Notes: generated by a model not told the origin, from the sequence alone. A stretch of 64,000 nucleotides of DNA from CAVOXO01 sp963700425 (GCA_963700425.1 CAVOXO010000001.1:1674001-1738000), one strand, 5' to 3'; counted from the stretch's first letter, positions 39,677-49,509 are shown. Numbers and translations are program-made.

Positions 39677-40024
39677 TCACGAGTCCGCGTCGGCGCCGGT
39701 GAGGCAGTCCCGAATCGCCTCGTTCAGCTGCTCGGCGGCATCGGACGAGAGGTCCCCGAGTTCGTCGACGCTCACGAACTCCGACAGGACGCCGGCGGAA
39801 CCCGACAACTCGTCGTAGGCGCACCCGTACCACCGGGTCCACGACTCCCGCTCCTCGTCGGTCGTCACGTTGGTCGAGATCTCCAGACCGTGCTCCACGA
39901 AGGCCGTCTTCGTCGGAGGATCGCTCGAGCACCCTCCGACGGCGATCATCGCCACGACCGCACACATGAGTCTCCTGTAGCCCAAGCGGGCCTCCCTCGT
40001 GTCGCTCACCCGCAGCGTGCGCAT
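39677..40024 (-). CDS. Small lipoprotein of unknown function
   Basis: About 115 residues from ATG 40024. A basic N-terminus leads into the hydrophobic LMCAVVAMIAVGGC with a lipobox, then SSDPP. The mature part contains WYGCAYDELSGSAG and AIRDCLTGADADS, so two cysteines may form a disulfide. No family is recognised. It stands alone on the minus strand, convergent with the Flp pilin gene. Confidence 0.6.
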   Translation of the reverse strand: MRTLRVSDTREARLGYRRLMCAVVAMIAVGGCSSDPPTKTAFVEHGLEISTNVTTDEERESWTRWYGCAYDELSGSAGVLSEFVSVDELGDLSSDAAEQLNEAIRDCLTGADADS

Positions 40025-40073
40025 CGGCCGAAGATACCAACTCATCCGCCCGAGACAGCCACGTGACGACTCC

Positions 40074-40877
40074 TCAGGTGCTCGCCGGTCGGATCCGCGG
40101 CGGGTCATCGCCGTTCTCGACGAATCGGAACGCGGCTTCGAGCACCGGACCCGCACGAACCGACAACTCGGCGACGAACTCGGTCCGATCGGCAGGGAAC
40201 ACGTGCTCCGAGACGAGCACCACCTCGCCCGACGACGAGCGGGTGACTCGGCGGACCCGCAGCACCGGCACGCCCTGATCGATCTCCAGCAGCGACGCCT
40301 CGTGTCCGGTCGCCCCGCCCGCGCCGATCACCTGCGTCGCACCCCCCAGGGTCACCGGCAGCAACTCGAGGAAGGTCGACTGCTCGACGTCCCGGGCGGT
40401 CAGGCCCGATCCGTAGTGCTCGGGGCACCACACCGTCACCAGGGCGAAGGGGCGGTCGTCGAGCAGGTTGAGACGTGTCACCACGAGCGGGCGTCCACCA
40501 CCGAGCAGTTCGGTGATGGGGCCGGCGACCTCGCGGAACCCGAAATCGAGGATGCGTCGCTCGCCGTCCCGGCCGGCCGCCTCGATCATCGCCTCCATCG
40601 TTCCGAGCTGGTCGAGGCTCTGCCGAAGAGGTGCGGCGGACACGGTCCACCCCAACCCCTGTCGGCTGTGGACGAGGCCCTCGTCGCGCAGGACGTGGAG
40701 AGCGGACCGCACCGTGACGCGGCTGGCGTCGAAGCTGTCGGACAACTCGGCTTCAGAGGGGAGCAGGGAGCCCGACGCCAGCTCGCCCGAGCGGATTCGA
40801 TCGCGGAGCACGCCCGCGATCTGGCGATAGCGGATGGCTCGATCGCCGGTGTTCGTGGAGTTCGGTTGACGAGGCAT
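40074..40877 (-). CDS. GntR family regulator with UTRA domain (HutC type)
   Basis: A 267-residue regulator. The winged HTH spans about residues 12-78: RYRQIAGVLRDRIRSGELA, LPSEAELSDSFDASRVTVRSA and LRDEGLVHSRQGLGW. The C-terminal UTRA ligand domain contains VTRLNLLDDRPFALVTVWCP and the late VLRVRRVTRSSSGEVV. The ATG at 40875-40877 is followed upstream by a direct repeat of ACTTGTA. It diverges from the aconitase gene 111 bases away, which makes control of acn possible. The effector is unknown. Confidence 0.88.
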   Translation of the reverse strand: MPRQPNSTNTGDRAIRYRQIAGVLRDRIRSGELASGSLLPSEAELSDSFDASRVTVRSALHVLRDEGLVHSRQGLGWTVSAAPLRQSLDQLGTMEAMIEAAGRDGERRILDFGFREVAGPITELLGGGRPLVVTRLNLLDDRPFALVTVWCPEHYGSGLTARDVEQSTFLELLPVTLGGATQVIGAGGATGHEASLLEIDQGVPVLRVRRVTRSSSGEVVLVSEHVFPADRTEFVAELSVRAGPVLEAAFRFVENGDDPPRIRPAST

Positions 40878-40881
40878 GGCA

Positions 40882-40899
40882 ACTTGTAGTGTACTTGTA
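40882..40899. promoter_or_regulatory. Direct-repeat operator upstream of the GntR gene
   Basis: ACTTGTA occurs at 40882-40888 and 40893-40899, eleven bases (one helical turn) apart, within 25 bases of the GntR start codon. AGTGTAC lies between and within them. This is a plausible binding site for the regulator itself, in the intergenic region shared with acn. Binding is inferred. Confidence 0.45.
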
Positions 40900-40988
40900 T
40901 TGGATCTTGCGAAGGCCCGATCGTCGGGAAGCGGGCGGTAGCCTTCGTGCCGATCTCCCGCTCTGACCGCACCGTAACCGGAGGCCCC

Positions 40989-43265
40989 ATGACAGTGAGC
41001 GAACGAACGACCCTCGCCGATGCGAACGCCACGTACGCGACGCTCGAGAACCGCATCTCCAAGGGTCGACAGCTCCTGGGTCGTCCCCTCACCCTCACCG
41101 AGAAGGTCCTGCTGAACCACCTCGACGCTGCCGACGGCGTGACCATCGAAAGAGGCGTGACCTACAACGACCTCAGACCCGATCGGGTCGCCATGCAGGA
41201 CGCGACCGCCCAGATGGCCCTCCTCCAGTTCATGACGGCCGGGCTCGACCGCGCCGCGGTGCCCTCGACGGTCCACTGCGACCACCTCATCCAGGCGAAG
41301 GTCGGCGCCAAGACCGACCTTCTCGCCGCCGAGGCCGGCAACGCCGAGGTGTACGCCTTCCTCGAATCGGTGTGCGCTCGATACGGGCTCGGCTTCTGGG
41401 GACCGGGATCGGGGATCATCCATCAGGTCGTCCTGGAGAACTACGCGTACCCCGGCGCCATGATCATCGGCACCGACAGCCACACGCCCAACGGAGGTGG
41501 CCTCGGGATGATCGCCATCGGCGTCGGTGGAGCCGACGCGGTCGACGTCATGACGGGTTATCCCTTCAACGTGAGATGGCCGAAGGTGATCGGGGTGAAG
41601 CTGACCGGGTCGCTCAACGGATGGTCGGCGCCCAAGGACGTCATCCTGAAGGTCGCCGAGATCCTGACGGTGAAGGGCGGAACGGGGGCTGTCGTCGAGT
41701 ACTTCGGTCCAGGGGCCGAGTCGATCAGCTGCACCGGCAAGGCCACGATCTGCAACATGGGTGCCGAGATCGGTGCCACGACGTCGCTGTTCTCCTACGA
41801 CGAGGCGATGTCGCGCTACCTGGTGGCGACAGACCGGGCAGGGATCGCCGCGGCAGCCGACGCGGTCGCTCCCCACCTGCGCGCCGACGACGAGATCGTC
41901 GACTCGCCGGAGGACTACTTCGATCAGGTGATCGAGATCGATCTCGACGAGCTCCGCCCCCACATCAACGGCCCCCATACTCCGGATCTGGCCCGGGAGG
42001 TGTCTCAGCTCGGAGACGAGGCCCGCGACGCCGCGTGGCCGCTGGAGATCAGCGCGGCTCTCGTCGGGTCCTGCACCAACTCCTCCTACGAGGACATCAC
42101 GCGCGCCGCGTCGATCCTCCGCGACGCCGCCGCAAAGGGACTGGCCGTTCGTGTCCCCCTGATGATCACCCCCGGATCCGAACAGGTTCGAGCCACGATC
42201 GAGCGCGACGGCCTTCTCGCGGACTTCGAGAACGCCGGAGCGGTCGTACTCGCCAACGCGTGTGGCCCCTGCATCGGCCAGTGGGCCCGACCCGGAGTCG
42301 ATCTCGACACGCCCAACACGATCGTCACGTCGTACAACCGGAACTTCCCCAAGCGCAACGACGGATCTCCCAACACGCTCGCCTTCGTCACGTCTCCCGA
42401 GACCGTCGTCGCCCTGGCGCTGGCGGGAACGCTCGACTTCGATCCCGTTGCCGGCACCCTCACCAACAGCGCCGGCGACGAGGTCTCGCTGGGAGTTCCC
42501 GTGGGCGAGGAACTCCCCTCACGTGGTTTCGATCGGGGCCTCGACACCTTCGTCCAGCCACCGGACGACGGATCCGCGATCGAGGTGGTCGTCGACCCGG
42601 CGTCCGACCGCCTCCAGCTTCTCGAACCGTTCGCCCCGTGGGACGGAAGCGACGCGCTCGGACTCCCCATTCTCGTCAAGGCCACCGGCAAGTGCACCAC
42701 GGACCACATCTCGATGGCGGGCCCCTGGTTGAAGTACCGCGGCCACCTCGAGAACATCTCGGGCAACCTCTTCCTGGGCGCCGTCAACGCCTTCACCGGC
42801 GTGGCCGGCGAGGGCAAGGACCAACTCGACGGCGACACCAAGCCGTTCCCCGAGATCGCCGCCCACTACCACGACGCCGGACAGGGATGGATCGCTGTCG
42901 GTGACGAGAACTACGGCGAGGGATCGTCCCGGGAGCATGCTGCGATGGAGCCCCGTTTCCGGGGGTGCCGAGCGGTCATGGCGCGGTCGTTCGCCCGGAT
43001 CGCCGAGACCAACCTCAAGAAACAGGGCGTCCTGGCCCTGACCTTCAGCGACCCCGCCTCCTACGAGCTCCTGCGGGAGGACGACCGCGTCGACATCGTC
43101 GGGTTGGCCGACCTCGCCCCCGGACGACCGGTCACGGTCCGAACGACTCACGCCGACGGCACGGTCGATTCGTTCACCACCACCCACACGATGAGCCTCG
43201 AGCACGTCGAGTGGTTCCGCGCCGGTTCGGCGCTGAACATCATTCGCGGCCGCTCGGCGGAGTGA
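40989..43265 (+). CDS. acn: Aconitate hydratase (mitochondrial type)
   Basis: A 758-residue intact enzyme isomerising citrate to isocitrate through a [4Fe-4S] cluster. Cluster cysteines lie in GSCTNSSYED and in ANACGPCIGQW. IIGTDSHTPNGGGLGMIAIG, VTSYNRNFPKRNDG and GDENYGEGSSREHAAMEPR are the active-site blocks of the shorter mitochondrial-type aconitases. GGAGG at 40980-40984 fixes the ATG at 40989. The citrate synthase gene lies 3.5 kb downstream. The last 26 bases overlap the convergent membrane gene. Confidence 0.96.
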   Translation: MTVSERTTLADANATYATLENRISKGRQLLGRPLTLTEKVLLNHLDAADGVTIERGVTYNDLRPDRVAMQDATAQMALLQFMTAGLDRAAVPSTVHCDHLIQAKVGAKTDLLAAEAGNAEVYAFLESVCARYGLGFWGPGSGIIHQVVLENYAYPGAMIIGTDSHTPNGGGLGMIAIGVGGADAVDVMTGYPFNVRWPKVIGVKLTGSLNGWSAPKDVILKVAEILTVKGGTGAVVEYFGPGAESISCTGKATICNMGAEIGATTSLFSYDEAMSRYLVATDRAGIAAAADAVAPHLRADDEIVDSPEDYFDQVIEIDLDELRPHINGPHTPDLAREVSQLGDEARDAAWPLEISAALVGSCTNSSYEDITRAASILRDAAAKGLAVRVPLMITPGSEQVRATIERDGLLADFENAGAVVLANACGPCIGQWARPGVDLDTPNTIVTSYNRNFPKRNDGSPNTLAFVTSPETVVALALAGTLDFDPVAGTLTNSAGDEVSLGVPVGEELPSRGFDRGLDTFVQPPDDGSAIEVVVDPASDRLQLLEPFAPWDGSDALGLPILVKATGKCTTDHISMAGPWLKYRGHLENISGNLFLGAVNAFTGVAGEGKDQLDGDTKPFPEIAAHYHDAGQGWIAVGDENYGEGSSREHAAMEPRFRGCRAVMARSFARIAETNLKKQGVLALTFSDPASYELLREDDRVDIVGLADLAPGRPVTVRTTHADGTVDSFTTTHTMSLEHVEWFRAGSALNIIRGRSAE

Positions 43266-44049
43266 CGGCGTCCTCTGCGACCGGGTCGGTCACCGCGATC
43301 GACGGATCGGGATCGAGTTCCAGATCGGGGATGATCTCGGTCTCGGTGGCGAAGGCCCCCGGTCCGAACGCAGCGTCGTAGGCCTCGTCGGGCCAGGTCA
43401 GCAGCGCATCGGTGAAGACCGACCGGCAGATGTCGGTCGCGGTGACGACGAAGTACGTCGACCACGCCAGGACTCCCAGGAGCTTGGCCCCGTCCTCCAG
43501 CACCTGGGCGAACTCGCCCGGCCGCGGGTTGACGAGGAGGTCGGCCACGATCGACACCGCCAGCGCTCCGAACGCCGCGACGAGCAGATAGCGGTGGGTA
43601 CGCCTCACCTCGCCCCGATACTGCGACACCCATCGAAGGGCCACCAGCGCCGACACCGTCTCCACGATCCCCTTCGGGAGATCGGTGAGATCGGGAACCA
43701 CCGACGAATGGAGCTGCAACAGGTCCTCTGCGAGGAACATCGTCGAGACGAGCGTCCCGGTCACGAGAAAGCGCTGAGCGGAGAGCCGACCACCGAGCCG
43801 GCAGATCCACGCCCCCGCCGCGGCCGCCGTCACCGCCACCGTCCATGCCAGGATCCCGAGGTTGCTCACGAGCCCCGTGTACCACCGGAGCCCTGGAGCA
43901 TGCGCGGGGTCCAACAGGAGTTGGGCCGCTCGTTCCTCCGACTGAGTGGCGACGACGATCATGACGATCAGCCCCGCCGTCCACGCTCCGATGAGAGGAA
44001 GCGCCACGCGAACACGGTCGCGCGAGGGTGGTCGGCCGACGACGATCAT
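43240..44049 (-). CDS. Membrane protein of unknown function
   Basis: A 269-residue protein with six or seven hydrophobic segments. The first is VALPLIGAWTAGLIVMIVV; FLAEDLLQLHSSVVPDL and YRGEVRRTHRYLLVAAF lie in loops further along. The acidic tail (EIIPDLELDPDPSIAVTDP) overlaps the aconitase 3' end in antisense. No family is recognised. The frame is clean, and codon use is typical, so it is a real gene. Confidence 0.7.
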   Translation of the reverse strand: MIVVGRPPSRDRVRVALPLIGAWTAGLIVMIVVATQSEERAAQLLLDPAHAPGLRWYTGLVSNLGILAWTVAVTAAAAGAWICRLGGRLSAQRFLVTGTLVSTMFLAEDLLQLHSSVVPDLTDLPKGIVETVSALVALRWVSQYRGEVRRTHRYLLVAAFGALAVSIVADLLVNPRPGEFAQVLEDGAKLLGVLAWSTYFVVTATDICRSVFTDALLTWPDEAYDAAFGPGAFATETEIIPDLELDPDPSIAVTDPVAEDAVTPPSGRE

Positions 44050-44114
44050 GCTGGTTCACGGCCCTCGTATCGGCAGAGCCTGCGCCGATGTGAACCCGCG
44101 CCCGCTCGGCGCGA

Positions 44115-45566
44115 TCAGTCCTGACCCGGACGCCGAGCCGTCTCGTGGCCGGCGTCGACATCGTCGACACCGGGAGGCAGCATCCTGGCGATCTCCTCGG
44201 GCGAAGGCTCGTAGGGTTCGCGGGCCTCGGCCGGAAGCTGGGCCGAGATCGCCGCCATGATGGCGTCGGTGTCCTCCTGCAGATCGCTCCGTCCGAGGTC
44301 GACGGGGCGACCGACCCGGATCGAGACCGGTGCGGGGTCGAAGACGCGGGTGAGGTTGGGCAAGCGGGCCGACCGGGGCCAGATCTCCTCGGTGCCCCAG
44401 AGACCGATCGGAATCACCGGCGCTCCCGACGCCTGGGCGAGCTTTGCCGCTCCCCACCGACCGCGGAGCACCGGATCGAAGAAGGCTCGTCCGCGGGGAA
44501 TGGTGCCCTGGGGCATCATCGCCACCAACTCGCCCGCCGCCAGGGCTTCCTCGGCGGCCCTCAGCGGCTCGTCGGCGCCGGTACCCCTCTCGACGCGAAT
44601 GCCGCCCATGGCACGCGCCACGTCTCCGACCACGGGGGCGTCGAAGACCTCCTTCTTCCCGAGGAAGCGGACGGCCCGTCCCCGCTTGGCGAGGGTGTAG
44701 CCCACGGCGATGGGGTCGAAATAGCTCCGGTGGTTGGCCACGAGGATGGCCGGCCCGCTGTCGGGAATGCGTCCCAACCCATAGAGCTTGAAGCGGACGT
44801 AGGGCATCAGCTCTGCCCGGACGAAGGGCATCAGCGCCCTCTGTGGTTCGATCCCGCCCACCTTCGGCACGCCGGGCGGAACATCGAGGAATCGCTGCGG
44901 CCACCTCCTGAAGGCGGCGATCGCCACGAGGCGAGGATCGGGATTGACCGCGCACGGATGGCCGACGACGGACAACAGCGGGACGTCGTAGTAGCTGTCG
45001 CTGTAGGCGTAGCTCTCCGACAGATCGATCGAGCGCTCCTCTGCCCAGTCCGTGACAGCCCGTGCCTTGGCCTTCCCCCACACGAATTCCCCGTCGATGG
45101 TCCCGTCGTACACGTCGCCGTCGACGTTGAAACGCGTGGCGATCACGTCGTCGAACCCGAGGCGCTCGGCAAGAGGCTCGACCCAGTCGAACGGGGTGGT
45201 CGTGGCGATCACGATCGCTCGACCTGCGGCGCGGTGCTCGGCCGCCTCGACTCGCGCATAGGGCTGAATCGACTCGGCGAGCTCCTCCGCCGCCTCCGCT
45301 GCGGCCGCCCGGGTCTCCGATCGATGGCGCCCCTTGGCCAGGCGGGCCGCCTGGCGGCTGATGAGCATGGAGGGGTAGTTCTCGCCGAAGACGTCGAAGA
45401 ACTTGAACAGTGGCCCCTCGAGAGGGTTCACGCTCTCGGGTAGCAGCCCTGCGGCACGGAAGGCCCGTGAGAAGGCGGGACCGCTTGCTCCGGCGAGCAG
45501 CGTCCGGTCGAGGTCGAAGAAGGCGGCGGACGTCGGGCGGCGTGGGCGTCGGGTGGCGGCGGGCAC
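44115..45566 (-). CDS. HAD-IB phosphatase fused to 1-acylglycerol-3-phosphate acyltransferase
   Basis: A 483-residue two-domain protein. The HAD-IB domain (about residues 10-215) has AAFFDLDRTLLAGAS with the nucleophile Asp, IVIATTTPFDWVEPL, and YSDSYYDVPLL. The PlsC domain has the NHRSYFDP box (HX4D), FLGKKEVF, MPQGTIPRG and VIPIGLWGTEE. The fusion is known in actinobacteria and should act in phospholipid synthesis at the membrane. I start at GTG 45566; the longer frame to 45674 would translate through a strong hairpin. Clean frame throughout. Confidence 0.88.
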   Translation of the reverse strand: MPAATRRPRRPTSAAFFDLDRTLLAGASGPAFSRAFRAAGLLPESVNPLEGPLFKFFDVFGENYPSMLISRQAARLAKGRHRSETRAAAAEAAEELAESIQPYARVEAAEHRAAGRAIVIATTTPFDWVEPLAERLGFDDVIATRFNVDGDVYDGTIDGEFVWGKAKARAVTDWAEERSIDLSESYAYSDSYYDVPLLSVVGHPCAVNPDPRLVAIAAFRRWPQRFLDVPPGVPKVGGIEPQRALMPFVRAELMPYVRFKLYGLGRIPDSGPAILVANHRSYFDPIAVGYTLAKRGRAVRFLGKKEVFDAPVVGDVARAMGGIRVERGTGADEPLRAAEEALAAGELVAMMPQGTIPRGRAFFDPVLRGRWGAAKLAQASGAPVIPIGLWGTEEIWPRSARLPNLTRVFDPAPVSIRVGRPVDLGRSDLQEDTDAIMAAISAQLPAEAREPYEPSPEEIARMLPPGVDDVDAGHETARRPGQD

Positions 45567-45611
45567 GCTCAGGACGCTAGCGCCGTTGGGCCACGCCTCC
45601 GCCCAAAACCG

Positions 45612-45643
45612 CTGAAGGACCGGAGGGGGGTCCGGTCCTTCAG
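45612..45643 (-). terminator. Very stable stem-loop in the leader of the acyltransferase gene
   Basis: CTGAAGGACCGGA (45612-45624) pairs perfectly over 13 bases with TCCGGTCCTTCAG (45631-45643) around GGGGGG. On the minus strand it is followed by CGGTTTTGGGC, so it resembles an intrinsic terminator inside the leader. It could be an attenuator or end a short upstream RNA. Nothing else but promoters is seen between 45644 and 45803. Confidence 0.6.
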
Positions 45644-45741
45644 GGATAGGTCGGAGGCGGAGGGGGGATTCCACCGTACGACCAGCCTGGAAGCGACAAG
45701 GGGGGTCGTCGCCTTCTGCAGGCTATCTGTTGTGACGAAAG

Positions 45742-45792
45742 TGTATACATTTGCAAGCAATCGTTCCAACAGTTTCGCTCGATAGATAAGAT
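45742..45792. promoter_or_regulatory. Back-to-back promoters sharing one -35 hexamer
   Basis: Plus strand: TTCCAA (45764-45769), 17-base spacer, TAAGAT (45787-45792), with the start near the LysR ATG at 45804. Minus strand: TTGGAA (the same six bases), 16-base spacer, TATACA (45742-45747), reading toward the hairpin and the acyltransferase gene. Hexamers are partial matches to consensus. The region is visibly A/T rich for this genome. Confidence 0.5.
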
Positions 45793-45803
45793 CAGTCTCA
45801 GAG

Positions 45804-46731
45804 ATGGACATCAAGCAGCTCCGAGCCCTCATCGCCATCGACGAACACCACAGCTTCTCCGCTGCCGCCCGCGCTCTGCACACAGTGCAGTCGAACGTGA
45901 GCACCCATGTCGCGCGGCTGGAACGGGAACTCGACATGGTGCTCGTCGACCGGTCGACCAACGACCTCACCGCCGAGGGACAACTCGTGGTTCAGCGGGC
46001 ACGCCGAATCGAGGCCGAGTTCTCAGCGCTGCGCAGCGACGTCACCGCCCTCAAGGACGAGGTGATCGGCACCGTTCGGCTCGGAGTGATCGGGACGACG
46101 GCCAGATGGCTCGTCCCCCGCCTCCTCGACGACCTCGCCGACACCCACCCCAAGATCCGGGCGCTGATCCTCGATGCCACCACCACGTCGCTCGTCCTCC
46201 AGCTGACCGGCGGACAGATCGACATGGCGGTGGTGAACTCCCCCGTGGACGATCCGGCGGTCGCCGTGACCGAGCTCTTCCGACGAGGAGCCCATCCTCG
46301 TCGTGCCGCACGGCCACGCCCTCGACGGCCGCCAGGTGGTGTCGTTCGACGACGTCTCTCGTACCCCCCTGTTGCTTCCGGCGCCCGGCACCCGCTTCAG
46401 GACCGAGCTGGACGACGCCGCAACCGAGGCCGGCGTCACCCTCAGGCCCCAGGCCGAGATCGACGGCATGAGACTCCTCGCCTCCCTGGCCTTCACGGGG
46501 TTCGGGGCGGCCATTCTCCCTGCCAGCGCGGCACCTGGGTGGCTCGGCGGCGAATGGTCGCGGATTCGCGTCGAGGGCCTCCCGACTCGCAGCGTGGGGC
46601 TCGGGCGACGGCGACGGTCACTGCCGTCGGCGGCGGACCGCGCGGTCGCCGACGTCATCGCCGCCGTGGTGCGGCGCGAATCACCCCACCAGCTGGGTAT
46701 TCACCCCGTCGTGGACCCGTCGGAAGGGTGA
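45804..46731 (+). CDS. LysR family transcriptional regulator (one frameshift)
   Basis: About 309 residues when corrected. The N-terminal winged HTH is typical: MDIKQLRALIAIDEHHSFSA, AARALHTVQSNVSTHVARLE and LVDRSTNDLTAEGQ. The effector domain follows with VRLGVIGTTARWLVPRLLDD and, after the break, the FTGFGAAILPASA loop. One surplus base near 46281 splits TELF from DEEPILVVPHG. It diverges from the acyltransferase gene and precedes citrate synthase by 39 bases, so either may be its target. Effector unknown. Confidence 0.85.
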
Positions 46732-46770
46732 TGGCAAGGGGCGCCCCGGAGGCGCCGTAGACTCGGCTCC

Positions 46771-48040
46771 GTGGCTGACTCAATCACGATCACCGACAAC
46801 CGTACCGGCGAATCGCTGGAGATCCCCATCGAGAACGGAGCGATCGACTCCAAGGCGTTCTCGGGACTCCTTGCCCGGCGTCTGGTTCCTCGATCCGTCC
46901 TTCGGTGCGACCGCCGCCGCGTCGAGCGCCATCACCGAACTCGACGGCGAGGCCGGTATCCTGCGCTACCGGGGATACCCGATCGAACAACTCGCCGAGC
47001 AGTCCTCCTACCTCGAGGTCGCGTATCTGCTCATCTACGGCGAGCTGCCGACCCCCGAGCAGTTCGAGACCTGGCGCTTCGAGATCACCCACCACACCTT
47101 CATCCACGAGAACGTCCGCAAGCGGTTCATGGAGGGCTTCCACCACGATGCCCACCCGATGGGGATGTTGGTCTCGGCAGTGGCTGCGCTGTCGACCTTC
47201 TACCCCGAGGCCAAGGACATCTTCGACCCCGAGAACCTCGACCGGCAGATCGTTCGACTCATCGCCAAGATGCCGACGCTGGCCGCTGGCGCTCACCGTT
47301 TCAGCGTCGGCATGCCCTTCGTCTATCCCGACAACTCCCTCGACTTCTCCGCCAACTTCCTCTCGATGATGTGGAAGATCGCCGAGCCTCGATACGAGGC
47401 CAATCCCGTTCTGGCCCGCGCTCTCGACGTCCTCTTCATCCTCCATGCCGATCACGAACAGAACTGCTCGGCCACTGCGATGCGCACCGTCGGATCCGCG
47501 CACGCCGATCCCTACGTCGCCACGGCAGCAGCCACGGCGGGGCTGTACGGCCCGCGGCACGGAGGCGCCAACGAGGCCGTCATCAAGATGCTCACCCAGA
47601 TCGGATCGATCGACGAGGTTCCGGCGTTCATCGCCGCGGTCAAGGCCGGCGAGGGACGTCTCCAGGGATTCGGACACCGCGTCTACAAGAACTACGACCC
47701 TCGGGCGAAGATCATCAAGGAGACCGCGGAGGATGTCTTCGCGGTCACCGGCAAGAACCCCCTGCTCGACATCGCCCTGACGCTCGAGGAGACGGCGCTC
47801 AGCGACGACTACTTCCTGAGCCGGAGCCTCTACCCCAACGTCGATTTCTACTCTGGCCTCATCTATCAGGCCATGGGATTTCCCCTCGACATGTTCACGG
47901 TCCTCTTCGCCATTCCCCGCACCGCGGGCTGGCTGGCCCACTACAAGGAACTGCTCGAACAGGACGCCCGTATCGCCCGTCCGCGCCAGACCTACATCGG
48001 CCCAGAGACCCGCGACTACGTCCCTATGACCCTTCGCTGA
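46771..48040 (+). CDS. gltA: Citrate synthase (one frameshift)
   Basis: About 423 residues when corrected, condensing oxaloacetate with acetyl-CoA. The GTG start gives VADSITITDNRTGESLEIPI, the type II hexameric N-terminus. One surplus base near 46871 splits AFSGLL from PGVWFLDPSF. The catalytic residues are in HADHEQNCSATAMR, GFGHRVYKNYDPRA and NVDFYSGLIYQAMG (His, His, Asp). It starts 39 bases after LysR and is followed within 7 bases by the decarboxylase gene. Confidence 0.93.
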
Positions 48041-48047
48041 GTTCCCC

Positions 48048-49445
48048 GTGACTCCCGAGGAGTTCCGATCGGCCGCGCACGAGGTCGTCGACTGGATCGC
48101 CGACTACCTCATCAGCCTCGAGAGCATCGACGTCACCTCCACGGTGTCGCCCGGCGACGTCCGGGCCTCCCTTCCCCCAGACCCCCCGGAGTCTCCGGAG
48201 TCTCTGGCGTCCGTCCTGGCCGATCTCGATGACATCATCGTGCCCGCGCTCACGCACTGGCAGTCCCCCCGGTTCTTCGCTTACTTCCCCGCCAACGCAT
48301 CGCCTGCCTCGGTACTCGGTGAATTCGTGACGGCCGGGCTTGCCGTCAACGGGTTCTCGTGGGTCACCTCCCCCGCCGCCACCGAACTCGAGACCCATCT
48401 CATGGACTGGATGGTCGAGTTGTTGGACCTTCCCGACACGTTCATCGGCAACGGGGTCATCCAGGACAGCGCCTCGAGTTCCACGTTGTGCGCGGCCCTG
48501 GCCGCCCGCGAGCGCAGCCAGGGTCCCCGCGACCGACTCGTCGCGTACACCACGTCGCAGGCCCACTCGTCGGTCGAGAAGGCGCTCCGCATCGCCGACA
48601 TTCCTTCGGACCGGCTCCGAATCGTGGACCATGACGACGTGTTCGCCATGCAGGCCGATGCGCTCGCGCGCGCCATCGATGCCGACCGCGCCGCAGGCCT
48701 CGAACCCTTCTTCGTCGTGGCGAGCGCAGGAACCACCTCCTCGGAGGCCTTCGATCCGGTCGACGAGATCGCTGCGGTGTGCTCGGAGCGGGGCGTCTGG
48801 CTGCACGTCGACGGTGCCATGTGCGGCATCGCCGCCCTGTGCCCCGAGTACCGCTGGGTCAATCGTGGCCTCGAGGGCGTGGACAGCTACGTGACCAACG
48901 CCCACAAGTGGATGGGGGTCAACTTCGACGCCTCGCTGTTCTGGGTCAGGGACCGCACACATCTCCTGAACGCGCTGTCGATCCTCCCCGAGTACCTGCG
49001 CAACAAGGAAGCCGATGCCGGCACAGTGATCGACTATCGGGACTGGCAGCTCCCGCTCGGGCGGCGGTTCCGCGCTCTGAAGCTGTGGTTCGTCCTGCGC
49101 CTGGACGGCGTCGAGGCCATCCGGACGATGATCCGCCGTCACGTGGCGCTCGCCACCGAACTCCACGAGTGGATCGACGCAGATCCGCGTTTCGTCTCGG
49201 TGGCGCCGACCCCGCTCAACCTCGTCACCTTCGCCATGGAGGCCGGCGACGCCGCCACCCAGGCGCTGTGCGAGGCGCTCAATGCCACCCACCGGGTCCT
49301 GGTGACTCCGGCCGTCCTCGACGGTCGCCGGGCGATTCGCGTCTCGATCGGGTCGCGGCTCACCGAGCAACGTCACGTGACCGATCTGTCGGAGCTGGTC
49401 TCCTCCCTCGCCGACGAAGTCCTGACCCGGTCGACACCCACCTGA
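48048..49445 (+). CDS. PLP-dependent aromatic-L-amino-acid decarboxylase family protein
   Basis: A 465-residue group II decarboxylase. The PLP lysine is in TNAHKWMGVNFD; the ring-stacking His in TTSQAHSSVEKA and the Asp of HVDGAMCGIAAL complete the cofactor site. LTHWQSPRFFAYFPANASPA and the LGEFVTAGLAVNGFSW block are typical of AADC and tyrosine/tryptophan decarboxylases. It would remove CO2 from an aromatic amino acid. The exact substrate is not decided by these motifs. It follows gltA closely and may be co-transcribed. Confidence 0.9.
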   Translation: MTPEEFRSAAHEVVDWIADYLISLESIDVTSTVSPGDVRASLPPDPPESPESLASVLADLDDIIVPALTHWQSPRFFAYFPANASPASVLGEFVTAGLAVNGFSWVTSPAATELETHLMDWMVELLDLPDTFIGNGVIQDSASSSTLCAALAARERSQGPRDRLVAYTTSQAHSSVEKALRIADIPSDRLRIVDHDDVFAMQADALARAIDADRAAGLEPFFVVASAGTTSSEAFDPVDEIAAVCSERGVWLHVDGAMCGIAALCPEYRWVNRGLEGVDSYVTNAHKWMGVNFDASLFWVRDRTHLLNALSILPEYLRNKEADAGTVIDYRDWQLPLGRRFRALKLWFVLRLDGVEAIRTMIRRHVALATELHEWIDADPRFVSVAPTPLNLVTFAMEAGDAATQALCEALNATHRVLVTPAVLDGRRAIRVSIGSRLTEQRHVTDLSELVSSLADEVLTRSTPT

Positions 49446-49509
49446 TCGGGCGGTCGGAAATCCGACGCCGCGGGTGGGCCGGCCATGTTCTCGGTGGGCG
49501 ATGCCGAGG

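Noticed and set aside
45567..45674. Upstream start for the HAD-PlsC protein
   Set aside because: It would translate the 13-bp hairpin and adds no conserved residues; GTG 45566 lies just before the HAD domain.
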